From Hansschlegelia plantiphila (GTDB lineage: Bacteria > Pseudomonadota > Alphaproteobacteria > Rhizobiales > Methylopilaceae): a DNA stretch of 64,000 bases. The position numbers were made by a program, and so were the translations under genes. How positions within the stretch are numbered: position 1 is the stretch's first letter; each line of letters begins with the position of its first letter. The notes beneath the pieces are model-generated. The model was not told the DNA's origin. It saw only the letters and a program-made list of their open reading frames with translations, and ran no database searches. Shown one piece after another: positions 53,337 to 61,753 of this stretch. The stretch lies in the NCBI RefSeq assembly GCF_027922265.1, contig NZ_BSFI01000021.1, positions 165,147-229,146 on the forward strand, given 5' to 3'.

Positions 53337-54607
53337 CACGCATCCTCGGCGAGGCGAAGGCCGGAGAATTGCCAGCGCTTGTCGGGTTGGAAGAAGTTCC
53401 GGTAGGTGGCTCGGACATGATCGTCCGGCGTCGCGCACGAACCGCCGCGCAGCACAAATTGACCGCACATGAACTTGCCGTTGTATTCGCCGACGGCCCC
53501 TTCGGCGATCTTGAAGCCGGGATAGGGCGTGAACGGACTGCGCGTCCATTCCCAGACGTCGCCGAACATCTGACGAGGTCCGCCCGTCGGGGGTCCCGCT
53601 GGCCTGGGCCGCAAGCGCCCACCGCCTGCGAACGTGCCGTCAACGGGAACATCGGCCGAAGCGAGCTCCCATTCCGCCTCGGTCGGCAGCCGTTTGCCGG
53701 CCCAACTCGCGAAGGCGTCGGCTTCAAAATAGCTGACATGAGTGACGGGCGCCGAAGGATCGACGGGCTGCATGCCGCGCAGCGTCATGCTCCACCACGC
53801 GCCGTCGCGATCCTCCCAGTAAAGCGGCGCCGTCCAGCGATGCTCGAGGATCTGACCCCAGCCGTCGGCCAGCCAGAGCAGCGGATCGCGATATCCCCCG
53901 TCGGTCATGAAGGCCATCCATTCGCGGTTCGTCACAAGCCGATCGGCGATGCGGAACGGACGGACATACGTCTTGTGACGCGGCCCCTCGCAATCGAAGG
54001 CGAAGCCCGCGCCGTCATGTCCGATCTCGATGAGACCACCCTCGAAGGCGACGTAGTCCGCATCGCCCGGATCATCCGCCACGGCGACCGGCTCCGGATC
54101 GCGGTAGGCCGGCCGCACCGGACTTTGAGCGAAGAGATGCAGGATGTCGGTGAGCAAAAGCTCTTGATGCTGCTGTTCGTGGTGACAGCCGAGCTCGATC
54201 AGGTCAGCGAGCGCCCGATCAGGGCCGTCAGCGATCAGCGCCTCCATCGCCACGTCGACATGCGCGCGGAAAGCCAGAATCGCGTCGAGCGACGGCCGGG
54301 TCAGCAGCCCCCGTTTCGGCCGCGGATGCCTTGCGCCGATGGTCTCGTAATAGGAGTTGAACAGGAAATTGAAGGTCTCGTCGAACACGCGATAGCCGGG
54401 CGCGTTCGGCTTCAGAACCATGGTCTCAAAGAACCAGGTTGTGTGCGCGAGGTGCCATTTGGCCGGACTCGCGTCCGCCATCGACTGAGCGGTCGCGTCG
54501 GCGTCGGACAGAGGACCCGCAAGCTTCCTGCTGTGGCCGCGAACCGAACTGTAGCGCTGGGAAAGCGTCGAGGACTGGCGGGCCAGGCGAACCGGATTGC
54601 CTGTCAT
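53336..54607 (-). CDS. egtB: ergothioneine biosynthesis protein EgtB (hercynine oxygenase)
   Basis: Non-haem iron enzyme joining a thiol (gamma-glutamylcysteine or cysteine) to hercynine with O2. The 423-residue protein has an N-terminal DinB-like four-helix domain with the iron ligand set (KWHLAHTTWFFE, then HHEQQHQE giving H-x3-H), and a C-terminal formylglycine-type domain (THVSYFEADAFASWAGKRLP, GDVWEWTRSPF, FVLRGGSCATPDDHVRATYR). ATG 54607 follows AAGGAG by five bases. First gene of the egtBD pair. Which thiol donor it uses cannot be told here. Confidence 0.95.
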   Translation of the reverse strand: MTGNPVRLARQSSTLSQRYSSVRGHSRKLAGPLSDADATAQSMADASPAKWHLAHTTWFFETMVLKPNAPGYRVFDETFNFLFNSYYETIGARHPRPKRGLLTRPSLDAILAFRAHVDVAMEALIADGPDRALADLIELGCHHEQQHQELLLTDILHLFAQSPVRPAYRDPEPVAVADDPGDADYVAFEGGLIEIGHDGAGFAFDCEGPRHKTYVRPFRIADRLVTNREWMAFMTDGGYRDPLLWLADGWGQILEHRWTAPLYWEDRDGAWWSMTLRGMQPVDPSAPVTHVSYFEADAFASWAGKRLPTEAEWELASADVPVDGTFAGGGRLRPRPAGPPTGGPRQMFGDVWEWTRSPFTPYPGFKIAEGAVGEYNGKFMCGQFVLRGGSCATPDDHVRATYRNFFQPDKRWQFSGLRLAEDA

Positions 54608-54807
54608 GAGGACTCCTTCGATCGCTCGACTTCGTTCGAGACGACGCATTCGTTACGCGGCGAGGCGCGGAACGGATGGCCCGCGCGCTCGATGCGTAGA
54701 AAACACCCCGTCGGATGCGAAGTTCCGCGTGAGCAGAGTCACATGGCCAGCCTCGCGCCGCGGACAAGCAGGCGCGAGGGGCTTCGCCGGTTGCGTTGGC
54801 GCAAGCG

Positions 54808-57507
54808 TCAGGCGGCCGTCTTGGTCCGCTCCGCCTTCATGCGCCTGATCGCCGCCTGGGCGGCCGCAAGGCGGGCGATCGGCACGCGGAACGGCGAGCA
54901 GGACACATAGTCGAGCCCGACCTCTTCGCAGAAGGCGATCGACGCGGGGTCGCCGCCATGCTCTCCGCAAATCCCGAGTTTGATGTTAGGCCGCGTCGCA
55001 CGCCCGCGCTCGCAGCCGATCGCAACCAGTTCGCCCACGCCTTCACGGTCGATCGTCACGAACGGGTCGTGAGCCAGCAGCCCTTTCGCGACATAGGGGC
55101 CGAGGAAGGGAGCGGCGTCGTCGCGGCTGATGCCGAGCGCGGTCTGCGTCAGGTCGTTGGTGCCGAAGGAGAAGAACTCGGCCGTCTCCGCGATCTCGCC
55201 GGCCATCAGGGCGGCCCGCGGCAGCTCGATCATGGTGCCGACCTGATAGGAGAGCGTCTCGCCGCTCTCGGTCTCGATCTCCTTCGCGACGGCGTCGATG
55301 CGCGCCTTGACGAAGTCGAAGTCGGCCCGGCCGACGACCAGCGGCACCATGACTTCGCAGGTGACCGGGGCGCCGGTCGCCTTGCCGGCCTCGACGGCCG
55401 CCTCGAAGATCGCGCGCGCCTGCATCTCCGCGATCTCGGGGAACGCGATCGCAAGGCGACAGCCTCGGAAGCCGAGCATCGGGTTGAACTCGTGCAGCGC
55501 CTCTGCGCGGCCGCGCAGCTTCTCGGCGTCGATCCCCATCGCCGCGGCAACCTCGGCCACGGCCTCGTCGCCGTGCGGCAGGAACTCGTGCAGCGGCGGG
55601 TCGAGCAGGCGGATCGTGACGGGCAGGCCCTTCATGATCTCGAACAACTCGCGGAAGTCCGAGCGCTGGTACGGCAGCAGCTTGTCGAGCGCCTTGCGCC
55701 GGCCCGCCTCGTCGTCGGCCAGGATCATCTCGCGCACGGCGACGATGCGGCGCTCGTCGAAGAACATGTGCTCCGTGCGCGACAGACCGATGCCTTCCGC
55801 TCCGAAGCCGCGGGCGGCGCGGGCGTCTTCCGGCGTCTCCGCGTTGGCGCGGACCTTCATGCGGCGGATCCCATCGGCCCAGTTCATCAGGGTCGCGAAA
55901 TCCCCGGACAGTTCCGGCTCGACCATTGCAACGGCGCCGTCGAGCACCTGCCCTGCGGAGCCGTCGATGGTGATGACGTCGCCGGCTTTGTAGACGCGAC
56001 CGCCGATCGTGAGCGTGCCCTTCTTCTCGTCGATGCGGAGCGAGCCGGCGCCGGAGACGCAGGGCTTGCCCATCCCGCGCGCGACGACGGCGGCGTGGCT
56101 CGTCATGCCGCCGCGGGTCGTCAGGATGCCGGCGGCCACGTGCATGCCGTGGATGTCCTCCGGCGAGGTCTCCGTCCGGACAAGTATGACCTTCTTTGCG
56201 CTGTTCTCGCCGGCGACCGCCTCTTCGGCGGCCTCCGAGGAAAACACGATCTCGCCCTGGGCCGCGCCGGGCGAAGCCGGCAGGCCGCTCGCGATGATCT
56301 TTCGCTCGGCCTTCGGGTCGATCGTCGGATGAAGCAACTGATCGAGGGACGCCGGATCGATGCGCTCGATGGCCTCTTCCTTGCTCAGAACCCCCTCGTT
56401 GACGAGGTCGACGGCGACTTTAAGCGCAGCCTTCGTGGTGCGCTTGCCGTTGCGGGCCTGAAGCATCCAGAGCTTGCCGCGCTCAACGGTGAATTCGAGG
56501 TCCTGCATGTCGCGATAGTGACGTTCGAGCGCCGTCGCGACCCCCACGAATTCTTTGAACACGTCGGGCATGCGGGTCTCAAGCGACGGCGCGCGGACCT
56601 GCCCCGCCTGCCGCGCAGCTTCGGTGATCGGCTGCGGGGTGCGAATGCCCGCGACGACGTCCTCCCCTTGAGCGTTCACCAGGAATTCGCCGTAGAGGCT
56701 CTTCTCGCCAGTCGAGGGATCGCGCGTGAAGGCGACGCCGGTGGCGGAGGTGTCGCCCATGTTGCCGAACACCATCGCCTGCACGTTGACAGCCGTGCCC
56801 CAGCTTTCGGGAATGGCGTTCAGGCGACGATAGGTGATCGCGCGTGGGTTCATCCACGAGGAGAACACCGCGCCGATCGCGCCCCAGAGCTGTGCGAGCG
56901 GGTCCTGCGGGAAGGGCGCGCCGCTCTCGGCCTCCACCTTGGCCTTGTAGGCCAAGACGATCTTCGTGAGGTCGCCGGCGTCGAGCTCGACATCCTCGAC
57001 GACGCCCTTCTTCTCCTTCGCGGTCTCCAGGATGTCCTCGAACAGGTCGTGGCCGATACCGAGCACGACGTTCGAGTACATCTGGATGAAGCGGCGGTAG
57101 CTGTCATAGGCGAACCGGCGATCGTCCGCCTCGACCGCAAGTCCTTCGACTGTCCGGTCGTTCAGCCCGAGGTTGAGGATCGTGTCCATCATCCCGGGCA
57201 TCGAGGCGCGGGAGCCGGAACGCACCGATACCAGCAACGGGTTCGCCTCGTCGCCGAAACGGCGGCCGGTGATCGCTTCGATATGCTTCAGCCCGTCCGC
57301 GACCTGAGCTTCGAGTTCAGCGGGATAGGCGTGCGCGTTGGCGTAGAAATGCGTGCAGACCTCGGTGGTGATGGTGAAGCCCGGCGGCACCGGCAGGCCG
57401 ATATTCGCCATCTCCGCGAGGTTCGCTCCTTTACCGCCAAGCAGGTCGCGCATTTCGGCGCGCCCTTCCGCATGGCCGTCGCCGAATGTGAGAACCCACT
57501 TGGTCAT
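54808..57507 (-). CDS. ppdK: pyruvate, phosphate dikinase
   Basis: Interconverts pyruvate, ATP and phosphate with phosphoenolpyruvate, AMP and pyrophosphate. The 899-residue protein has an N-terminal ATP-grasp domain (LLGGKGANLAEMANIGLPVPP near residue 22), the central phosphohistidine domain with GGMTSHAAVVARGMGKPC, and the C-terminal PEP/pyruvate barrel with the catalytic Cys in GICGEHGGDP. ATG 57507 gives the usual N-terminus MTKWVLTFGDG; a frame 26 codons longer is not supported. Transcribed alone on the minus strand; the 283 bp upstream also serve mntH. Confidence 0.97.
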   Translation of the reverse strand: MTKWVLTFGDGHAEGRAEMRDLLGGKGANLAEMANIGLPVPPGFTITTEVCTHFYANAHAYPAELEAQVADGLKHIEAITGRRFGDEANPLLVSVRSGSRASMPGMMDTILNLGLNDRTVEGLAVEADDRRFAYDSYRRFIQMYSNVVLGIGHDLFEDILETAKEKKGVVEDVELDAGDLTKIVLAYKAKVEAESGAPFPQDPLAQLWGAIGAVFSSWMNPRAITYRRLNAIPESWGTAVNVQAMVFGNMGDTSATGVAFTRDPSTGEKSLYGEFLVNAQGEDVVAGIRTPQPITEAARQAGQVRAPSLETRMPDVFKEFVGVATALERHYRDMQDLEFTVERGKLWMLQARNGKRTTKAALKVAVDLVNEGVLSKEEAIERIDPASLDQLLHPTIDPKAERKIIASGLPASPGAAQGEIVFSSEAAEEAVAGENSAKKVILVRTETSPEDIHGMHVAAGILTTRGGMTSHAAVVARGMGKPCVSGAGSLRIDEKKGTLTIGGRVYKAGDVITIDGSAGQVLDGAVAMVEPELSGDFATLMNWADGIRRMKVRANAETPEDARAARGFGAEGIGLSRTEHMFFDERRIVAVREMILADDEAGRRKALDKLLPYQRSDFRELFEIMKGLPVTIRLLDPPLHEFLPHGDEAVAEVAAAMGIDAEKLRGRAEALHEFNPMLGFRGCRLAIAFPEIAEMQARAIFEAAVEAGKATGAPVTCEVMVPLVVGRADFDFVKARIDAVAKEIETESGETLSYQVGTMIELPRAALMAGEIAETAEFFSFGTNDLTQTALGISRDDAAPFLGPYVAKGLLAHDPFVTIDREGVGELVAIGCERGRATRPNIKLGICGEHGGDPASIAFCEEVGLDYVSCSPFRVPIARLAAAQAAIRRMKAERTKTAA

Positions 57508-57690
57508 CGCGCACGTCTCCTCGAATTCTCTCAGAAGCTTCTCGCATCTGCGAAGGACAGGTCCAGACGCGATCCGAGGTGGCACGGCGCTCGCTCGCTG
57601 ACAAGCCGCTCCGAGACATAACTGGGCGATCGGCGCGGCGTTTCGAGCCGTCGCGCCTGCAGCCGCGATCGAAGCCCAGGCTTCGCATCT

Positions 57691-57706
57691 GCAAAATTGC
57701 TTTTGC
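57691..57706. promoter_or_regulatory. inverted repeat GCAAAA-N4-TTTTGC, candidate metal-responsive operator
   Basis: A perfect six-base inverted repeat with a four-base spacer, 85 bp upstream of mntH. A possible -35 TTGCAA (57714-57719) follows, with an A/T-rich -10-like GATTATTATAAG at 57738-57749. Mn-dependent Mur (a Fur homologue) controls mntH or sitABCD in Rhizobiales through AT-rich TGCAA-type inverted repeats, so this is a candidate Mur site; the assignment is inferred. The rest of the 57508-57790 gap shows no other element I can name. Confidence 0.5.
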
Positions 57707-57790
57707 GACCTACTTGCAAAAACGTCTCCTGCGAACGATTATTATAAGCGTTCCGAATTCCACAGCGACGAGAAAAGGCGAGCCCGGCAT

Positions 57791-59143
57791 ATGAGCGACG
57801 TCGCCCAAGAGCCGCGATCCACGCCGTTCAGTGGATGGCGCAACGGCCCAGGCGACGCCTCGCTCGCGGAGGTCAATGGCTCGGTCTCTGTAACCGGACG
57901 TTCGAAGCTCCGCCGCCTGCTCGCCTTCATCGGACCGGGCTATCTGATCGCCGTGGGCTACATGGACCCCGGCAACTGGGCGACCTCGCTCGCCGGAGGC
58001 TCGCAGTTCGGCTACGCGCTGATGGCCGTCATCGCGATGTCCAGCCTGATGGCGATGCTGCTGCAGGCGCTCTGCGCCCGTCTTGGGATCGCGACCGGCC
58101 GCGACCTCGCCCAGGCCTCCCGCGACGCGTTCCCGAAGGCGGTCTCGTTCCCGCTCTGGCTGCTCGCGGAGGCGGCGATCTGCGCGACCGACGTCGCGGA
58201 AGTCATCGGCACGGCGATCGGCCTCAATCTGATCTTCGGTCTGCCGCTCGAGATCGGCGTCGTGCTGACGGCGCTCGACGTCTTCCTCGTGCTGATGCTG
58301 CAGAGGGTCGGATTCCGCTGGGTTGAGGCCTTCATCATCGCCTTGCTGATGGTGATCGCCGCCTGCTTCGCGATTCAGCTCGCCATGGCGGACCCGGATT
58401 TCGGCGCCGTCATCCGCGGCCTCGCCCCGACCACCGAGCTCGTCACCAATCCGGCGATGCTCTACATCGCGCTGGGCATCGTCGGCGCGACGGTGATGCC
58501 GCATAATCTCTATTTGCATTCCTCGATTGTGCAGACGCGCGGCTACCGCCGGGACGCCGCCGGCAAGCGCGAGGCGATCCGCTATGCGGTGACGGATTCG
58601 ACGCTGGCGCTGTCCTTCGCCTTCGTCGTCAACGCCTCCATCCTGATCCTCGCCGCCGCCGCCTTCTATGCGAACGGACGCCATGAAGTGGCCGAACTCG
58701 GCGAAGCGCACACTTTGCTTGGTCCGCTTCTCGGCGGGGCGCTGGCCGCGACCGCGTTCGGCGTCGCCCTGCTCTGCTGCGGCTTGAATTCGACCGTGAC
58801 CGCGACCTTGGCGGGACAAGTCGTGATGGAGGGGTTCCTCCGCATCCGGCTTTCGCCATGGCTGCGACGGCTGATCACCCGGGCGATCGCGATCGTGCCG
58901 GCGATCGCCGTGACTCTCCTCTACGGCGAGAGCGGGACGGCAAAGCTACTGGTGCTGAGCCAGGTCGTGCTCAGCCTGCAGCTGCCCTTCGCCGTGATCC
59001 CGCTGGTCTGGTTCACCGCGAGCCGCGCCAAGATGGGCGAGTTCGTCGCCCCCAGATGGATGTCGGTCGCCGCTGCTCTGGTCGCCGCGGTGATCGTCAT
59101 CCTGAACGGCAAGCTGGTGTTTGACTTCATGATGGGGGGCTGA
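57791..59143 (+). CDS. mntH: Nramp-type Mn2+/divalent metal transporter
   Basis: Proton-coupled importer of Mn2+ (also Fe2+). The 450-residue protein has eleven membrane helices, the helix-1 metal motif [12 protein letters not shown], the consensus transport signature near [13 protein letters not shown], and the helix-6 motif [11 protein letters not shown]; both unwound metal sites are intact. Its last 198 bp overlap the 3' end of a convergent deacetylase frame. Metal control through the upstream inverted repeat is likely. Confidence 0.95.
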   Translation: MSDVAQEPRSTPFSGWRNGPGDASLAEVNGSVSVTGRSKLRRLLAFIGPGYLIAVGYMDPGNWATSLAGGSQFGYALMAVIAMSSLMAMLLQALCARLGIATGRDLAQASRDAFPKAVSFPLWLLAEAAICATDVAEVIGTAIGLNLIFGLPLEIGVVLTALDVFLVLMLQRVGFRWVEAFIIALLMVIAACFAIQLAMADPDFGAVIRGLAPTTELVTNPAMLYIALGIVGATVMPHNLYLHSSIVQTRGYRRDAAGKREAIRYAVTDSTLALSFAFVVNASILILAAAAFYANGRHEVAELGEAHTLLGPLLGGALAATAFGVALLCCGLNSTVTATLAGQVVMEGFLRIRLSPWLRRLITRAIAIVPAIAVTLLYGESGTAKLLVLSQVVLSLQLPFAVIPLVWFTASRAKMGEFVAPRWMSVAAALVAAVIVILNGKLVFDFMMGG

Positions 59144-59878
59144 GATCGGCCGCCCGTCGTCGTTGATGGTTTCGACCTGATCGAGCCGCGCGAAGGTGAC
59201 GCCGGCGGCCTTCAGGGCTCTGATCGCAGCGGCGACGCCCTGGCCTGACGGACGCGTCGGCTGGTTGATGTGGGCGATGACGACGTCGCCGGACCTCGCG
59301 CCGGCGATCCGCTTCTCGACGCTGAACGCCGGAAGCGAGGCGCCCATGTCGCCGTTCAGCGCATAGCCCGCCACCTGGTACCCCTCAGCCTTCAGCTCGT
59401 CGAGGGCGTCCCGGGTGTAGCGGGCGGTCGCGCCACGGAACCAGCGCGGCTTCGCGCCGGTCGCGGCCTCGATCGCCGCGGCGCCGCCGCTGATCTCCGC
59501 GCGCACCGCCTCCATCGACCCGGCCGACCTCACCTTGAAGACCTCGGGCGCGTCGGTCACCAGCGGGACGTGCCGCGCGCCGTGGTTCTCGATCTCGAAC
59601 TGGTCGGCATGCGCCTTCAGGACGGCGAGCGCCTCCGGATTGGTTCTCAGCCAGCGGCCGGTGACGAAGATCGTCGCCTTGGCCCCCGTCTCAAGCAGGG
59701 CGTCGAGTATTCGCTGGTCGGTCCTGCCGGAACAGGCGTCGAATGTCAGCGCGACGGCGCGGACGCCCGGATCGGCCTTCGCGATGGTCAGGCGGGGCTC
59801 GAATTCGGTCGCAGCCGCGGTCAGGCCCATTGCGATCACAAGCGAAAAGGAGGCGAGCGCGAAGGCGATGCGTCTCAC
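58946..59878 (-). CDS. polysaccharide deacetylase (NodB domain), frame running into mntH
   Basis: Predicted exported carbohydrate or peptidoglycan deacetylase. A signal peptide (residues 1-23) is followed by a NodB domain: [12 protein letters not shown] (with DA where many have DD), the metal motif NHGARHVPL giving H-x-x-x-H, and [11 protein letters not shown]. The recognisable domain ends near residue 245 ([12 protein letters not shown]). The frame then stays open for 65 more codons that lie exactly antisense to the end of mntH and are Asp/His/Gln-rich without structure. Either the original stop was lost or the gene truly ends with a junk tail. The start is a GTG at 59878. Domain call sure; 3' end uncertain. 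Confidence 0.85.
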   Translation of the reverse strand: MRRIAFALASFSLVIAMGLTAAATEFEPRLTIAKADPGVRAVALTFDACSGRTDQRILDALLETGAKATIFVTGRWLRTNPEALAVLKAHADQFEIENHGARHVPLVTDAPEVFKVRSAGSMEAVRAEISGGAAAIEAATGAKPRWFRGATARYTRDALDELKAEGYQVAGYALNGDMGASLPAFSVEKRIAGARSGDVVIAHINQPTRPSGQGVAAAIRALKAAGVTFARLDQVETINDDGRPISAPHHEVKHQLAVQDDDHRGDQSSGDRHPSGGDELAHLGAARGEPDQRDHGEGQLQAEHDLAQHQ

Positions 59879-60013
59879 GTCGGCGAACTCACTTCAGCGT
59901 CCGGGATCTGATCCACAGCGCCGGCAATTCGTCGAAACCAAGGCCGTCCGCGCCGGAGTTGGCGTTGCGGGCCGACGCCGCTAGCTTGCCGCAGCGGCCC
60001 GGAGGGAGATCGA

Positions 60014-61240
60014 ATGCGCAGCGCTGCGAGCCTCGCCTGGACGATCATGACCGTCGCCGCGCTTGTCGGCGCGGACGCGGCGCGGGGCGCGGACAAGCCG
60101 GAGGAATTCTGGTCAGTCGGTAAGCCGAAGACCGGTCCCGGCTTCTCGCTCGCCCCCGTTTCAGCCTTTCCCGTGCCGACGGCCGCCGACGCGCTTCCGA
60201 CCGCGAAGCTGCGCGCGCCGCCGGGGTTCAAGGTCGAGACCTGGGCTTCCGACGTCCTCGACGCGCGGATGATGCGAGAGGGGGACAAAGGCACGGTCTT
60301 CGTCTCTTCGCTGTTCGTCGCGAACAAGGTCTACGCGATCCTCGACAAGGGCGACCGTCGCGAGGTCAAGGTCATCGCCTCCGGCCTCTCCCAACCGAAC
60401 GGGATCGAGTTCCACGGCGGCGCGCTCTATGTCGCGACGCCAAAGCAGATCCTGCGTTACGCCGATATCGAGGATCATCTCGACGATCCTCCGAAACCGA
60501 CGGTGCTCTACGACAAATTCCCGGGCGACGGGCCGCATGGCTGGAAGTTCCTGAAGGTCGGCCCGGACGGGAAGCTTTATTTTCCGGTCGGCGCGCCCTG
60601 CAACATCTGCCAGCCGGACGCCCGCCACGCCCGCATCTTCCGCATGGATCTCGACGGAACCAACGTCGAGACGGTCGCGACGGGCGTGCGCAACACCGTG
60701 GGCTTCGACTTCGATCCGAAGACCGGCGACCTCTGGTTCACAGACAACCAGCGCGACTGGATCTCGGACGACATGCCGCTTGACGAACTGAACCACGTCG
60801 CCAGACGCGGGCAGAACTTCGGTTTCCCCTACTGCCATTCCGGCATCATGACCGACCCCGAATTCGGCGGTCGCAGCTGCGACGAGTTCGAGAAGCCCGC
60901 AGCCCTGCTCGGCGCCCACGCCGCCCCGCTCGGGATGCGGTTCTACGCCGGGACGATGTTCCCGGAACGATACCGCGACGCGATCTTCATCGCCCGGCAC
61001 GGGCCGTGGAACCGTCAGCGCAAGGACGCCGACGTCGCCGTGGCGTTCCTCAACAAGCGTCGCGAGGTGGTCTCGGTCGAGCCGTTCCTCACCGGTTTCG
61101 TGCAGGACAACGACTATCTCGGCCGGCCCGTCGACGTGCTGGTGCTGAAGGACGGCTCGCTGCTGGTCTCCGACGACCACAACGGCGCAATCTATCGCGT
61201 CAGCTATGTTGGCGACCCCTCCGCCCCCGCGGATCGCTGA
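60014..61240 (+). CDS. PQQ-dependent sorbosone/aldose-type dehydrogenase, periplasmic
   Basis: A 408-residue six-bladed beta-propeller of the glucose/sorbosone dehydrogenase family with a Sec signal (residues 1-25). Core segments are APPGFKVETWASDV, FVSSLFVANKVYAI, GVRNTVGFDFDPKTGDLWFT (Arg and Asn/Asp near the PQQ pocket), and YCHSGIMTDPEFG. The C-terminal part has LVSDDHNGAIYRVSY, the usual closing blade. Cysteines in CNIC may form a disulfide. PQQ dependence is by family; no PQQ synthesis gene is here. GGAGGGAG lies five bases from the ATG. Confidence 0.87.
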   Translation: MRSAASLAWTIMTVAALVGADAARGADKPEEFWSVGKPKTGPGFSLAPVSAFPVPTAADALPTAKLRAPPGFKVETWASDVLDARMMREGDKGTVFVSSLFVANKVYAILDKGDRREVKVIASGLSQPNGIEFHGGALYVATPKQILRYADIEDHLDDPPKPTVLYDKFPGDGPHGWKFLKVGPDGKLYFPVGAPCNICQPDARHARIFRMDLDGTNVETVATGVRNTVGFDFDPKTGDLWFTDNQRDWISDDMPLDELNHVARRGQNFGFPYCHSGIMTDPEFGGRSCDEFEKPAALLGAHAAPLGMRFYAGTMFPERYRDAIFIARHGPWNRQRKDADVAVAFLNKRREVVSVEPFLTGFVQDNDYLGRPVDVLVLKDGSLLVSDDHNGAIYRVSYVGDPSAPADR

Positions 61241-61272
61241 CGGCGGTCCGGTCGACCACCGGCTGGTGAGGC

Positions 61273-61677
61273 TCACTCCGGCTCGAAATTCAGCGCCACG
61301 CCGTTGATGCAGTAGCGCAGGCCGGTCGGCGGCGGGCCGTCGGGGAAGACGTGGCCGAGGTGGCTGCCGCAGCGCGCGCAGTGCACTTCCGTGCGGCGCA
61401 TGCCGTAGCTGGTGTCGTCGGTCTCGCCGACCGAGCCCGGAATCGGCGCGCCGTAGCTCGGCCAGCCGGTGCCGCTCTCGAACTTTGTGCCGGAGCTGAA
61501 CAGCGTCTGGCCGCACCCGGCGCAGGCGAACACGCCGCGCCTCTTCTCGTTCAGCAGCAGACCGCAGGTTCCGGCCCGCTCGGTGCCATGCTGACGCATC
61601 ACGGCGTATTGCTCGGGCGTGAGCATCGCGCGCCATTCGGCGTCCGTCCGGGTGACTTCGTAGGTCTCGTCGAGCAT
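61273..61677 (-). CDS. msrB: peptide-methionine (R)-S-oxide reductase
   Basis: Repairs oxidised methionine (R-sulfoxide). The 134-residue protein has two zinc-binding Cys pairs (CAGC and CARC), [31 protein letters not shown] with the catalytic Cys in RYCIN, and LNF near the end. GAGGAGG supports the ATG at 61677. No msrA is in the window. It converges with the sorbosone dehydrogenase-like gene. Confidence 0.96.
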   Translation of the reverse strand: MLDETYEVTRTDAEWRAMLTPEQYAVMRQHGTERAGTCGLLLNEKRRGVFACAGCGQTLFSSGTKFESGTGWPSYGAPIPGSVGETDDTSYGMRRTEVHCARCGSHLGHVFPDGPPPTGLRYCINGVALNFEPE

Positions 61678-61753
61678 GTCGGGCTCCTCCTCGTCGCGCA
61701 ATATGGGGGCCGCGGCGGTTCTCGTCATGATCCGGAAGCCGCTTTACTCACTC

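Noticed and set aside
54796..57621. A 941-codon open frame antisense to ppdK
   Set aside because: Mirror of a conserved gene; composition is low in hydrophobic core residues and no family fits.
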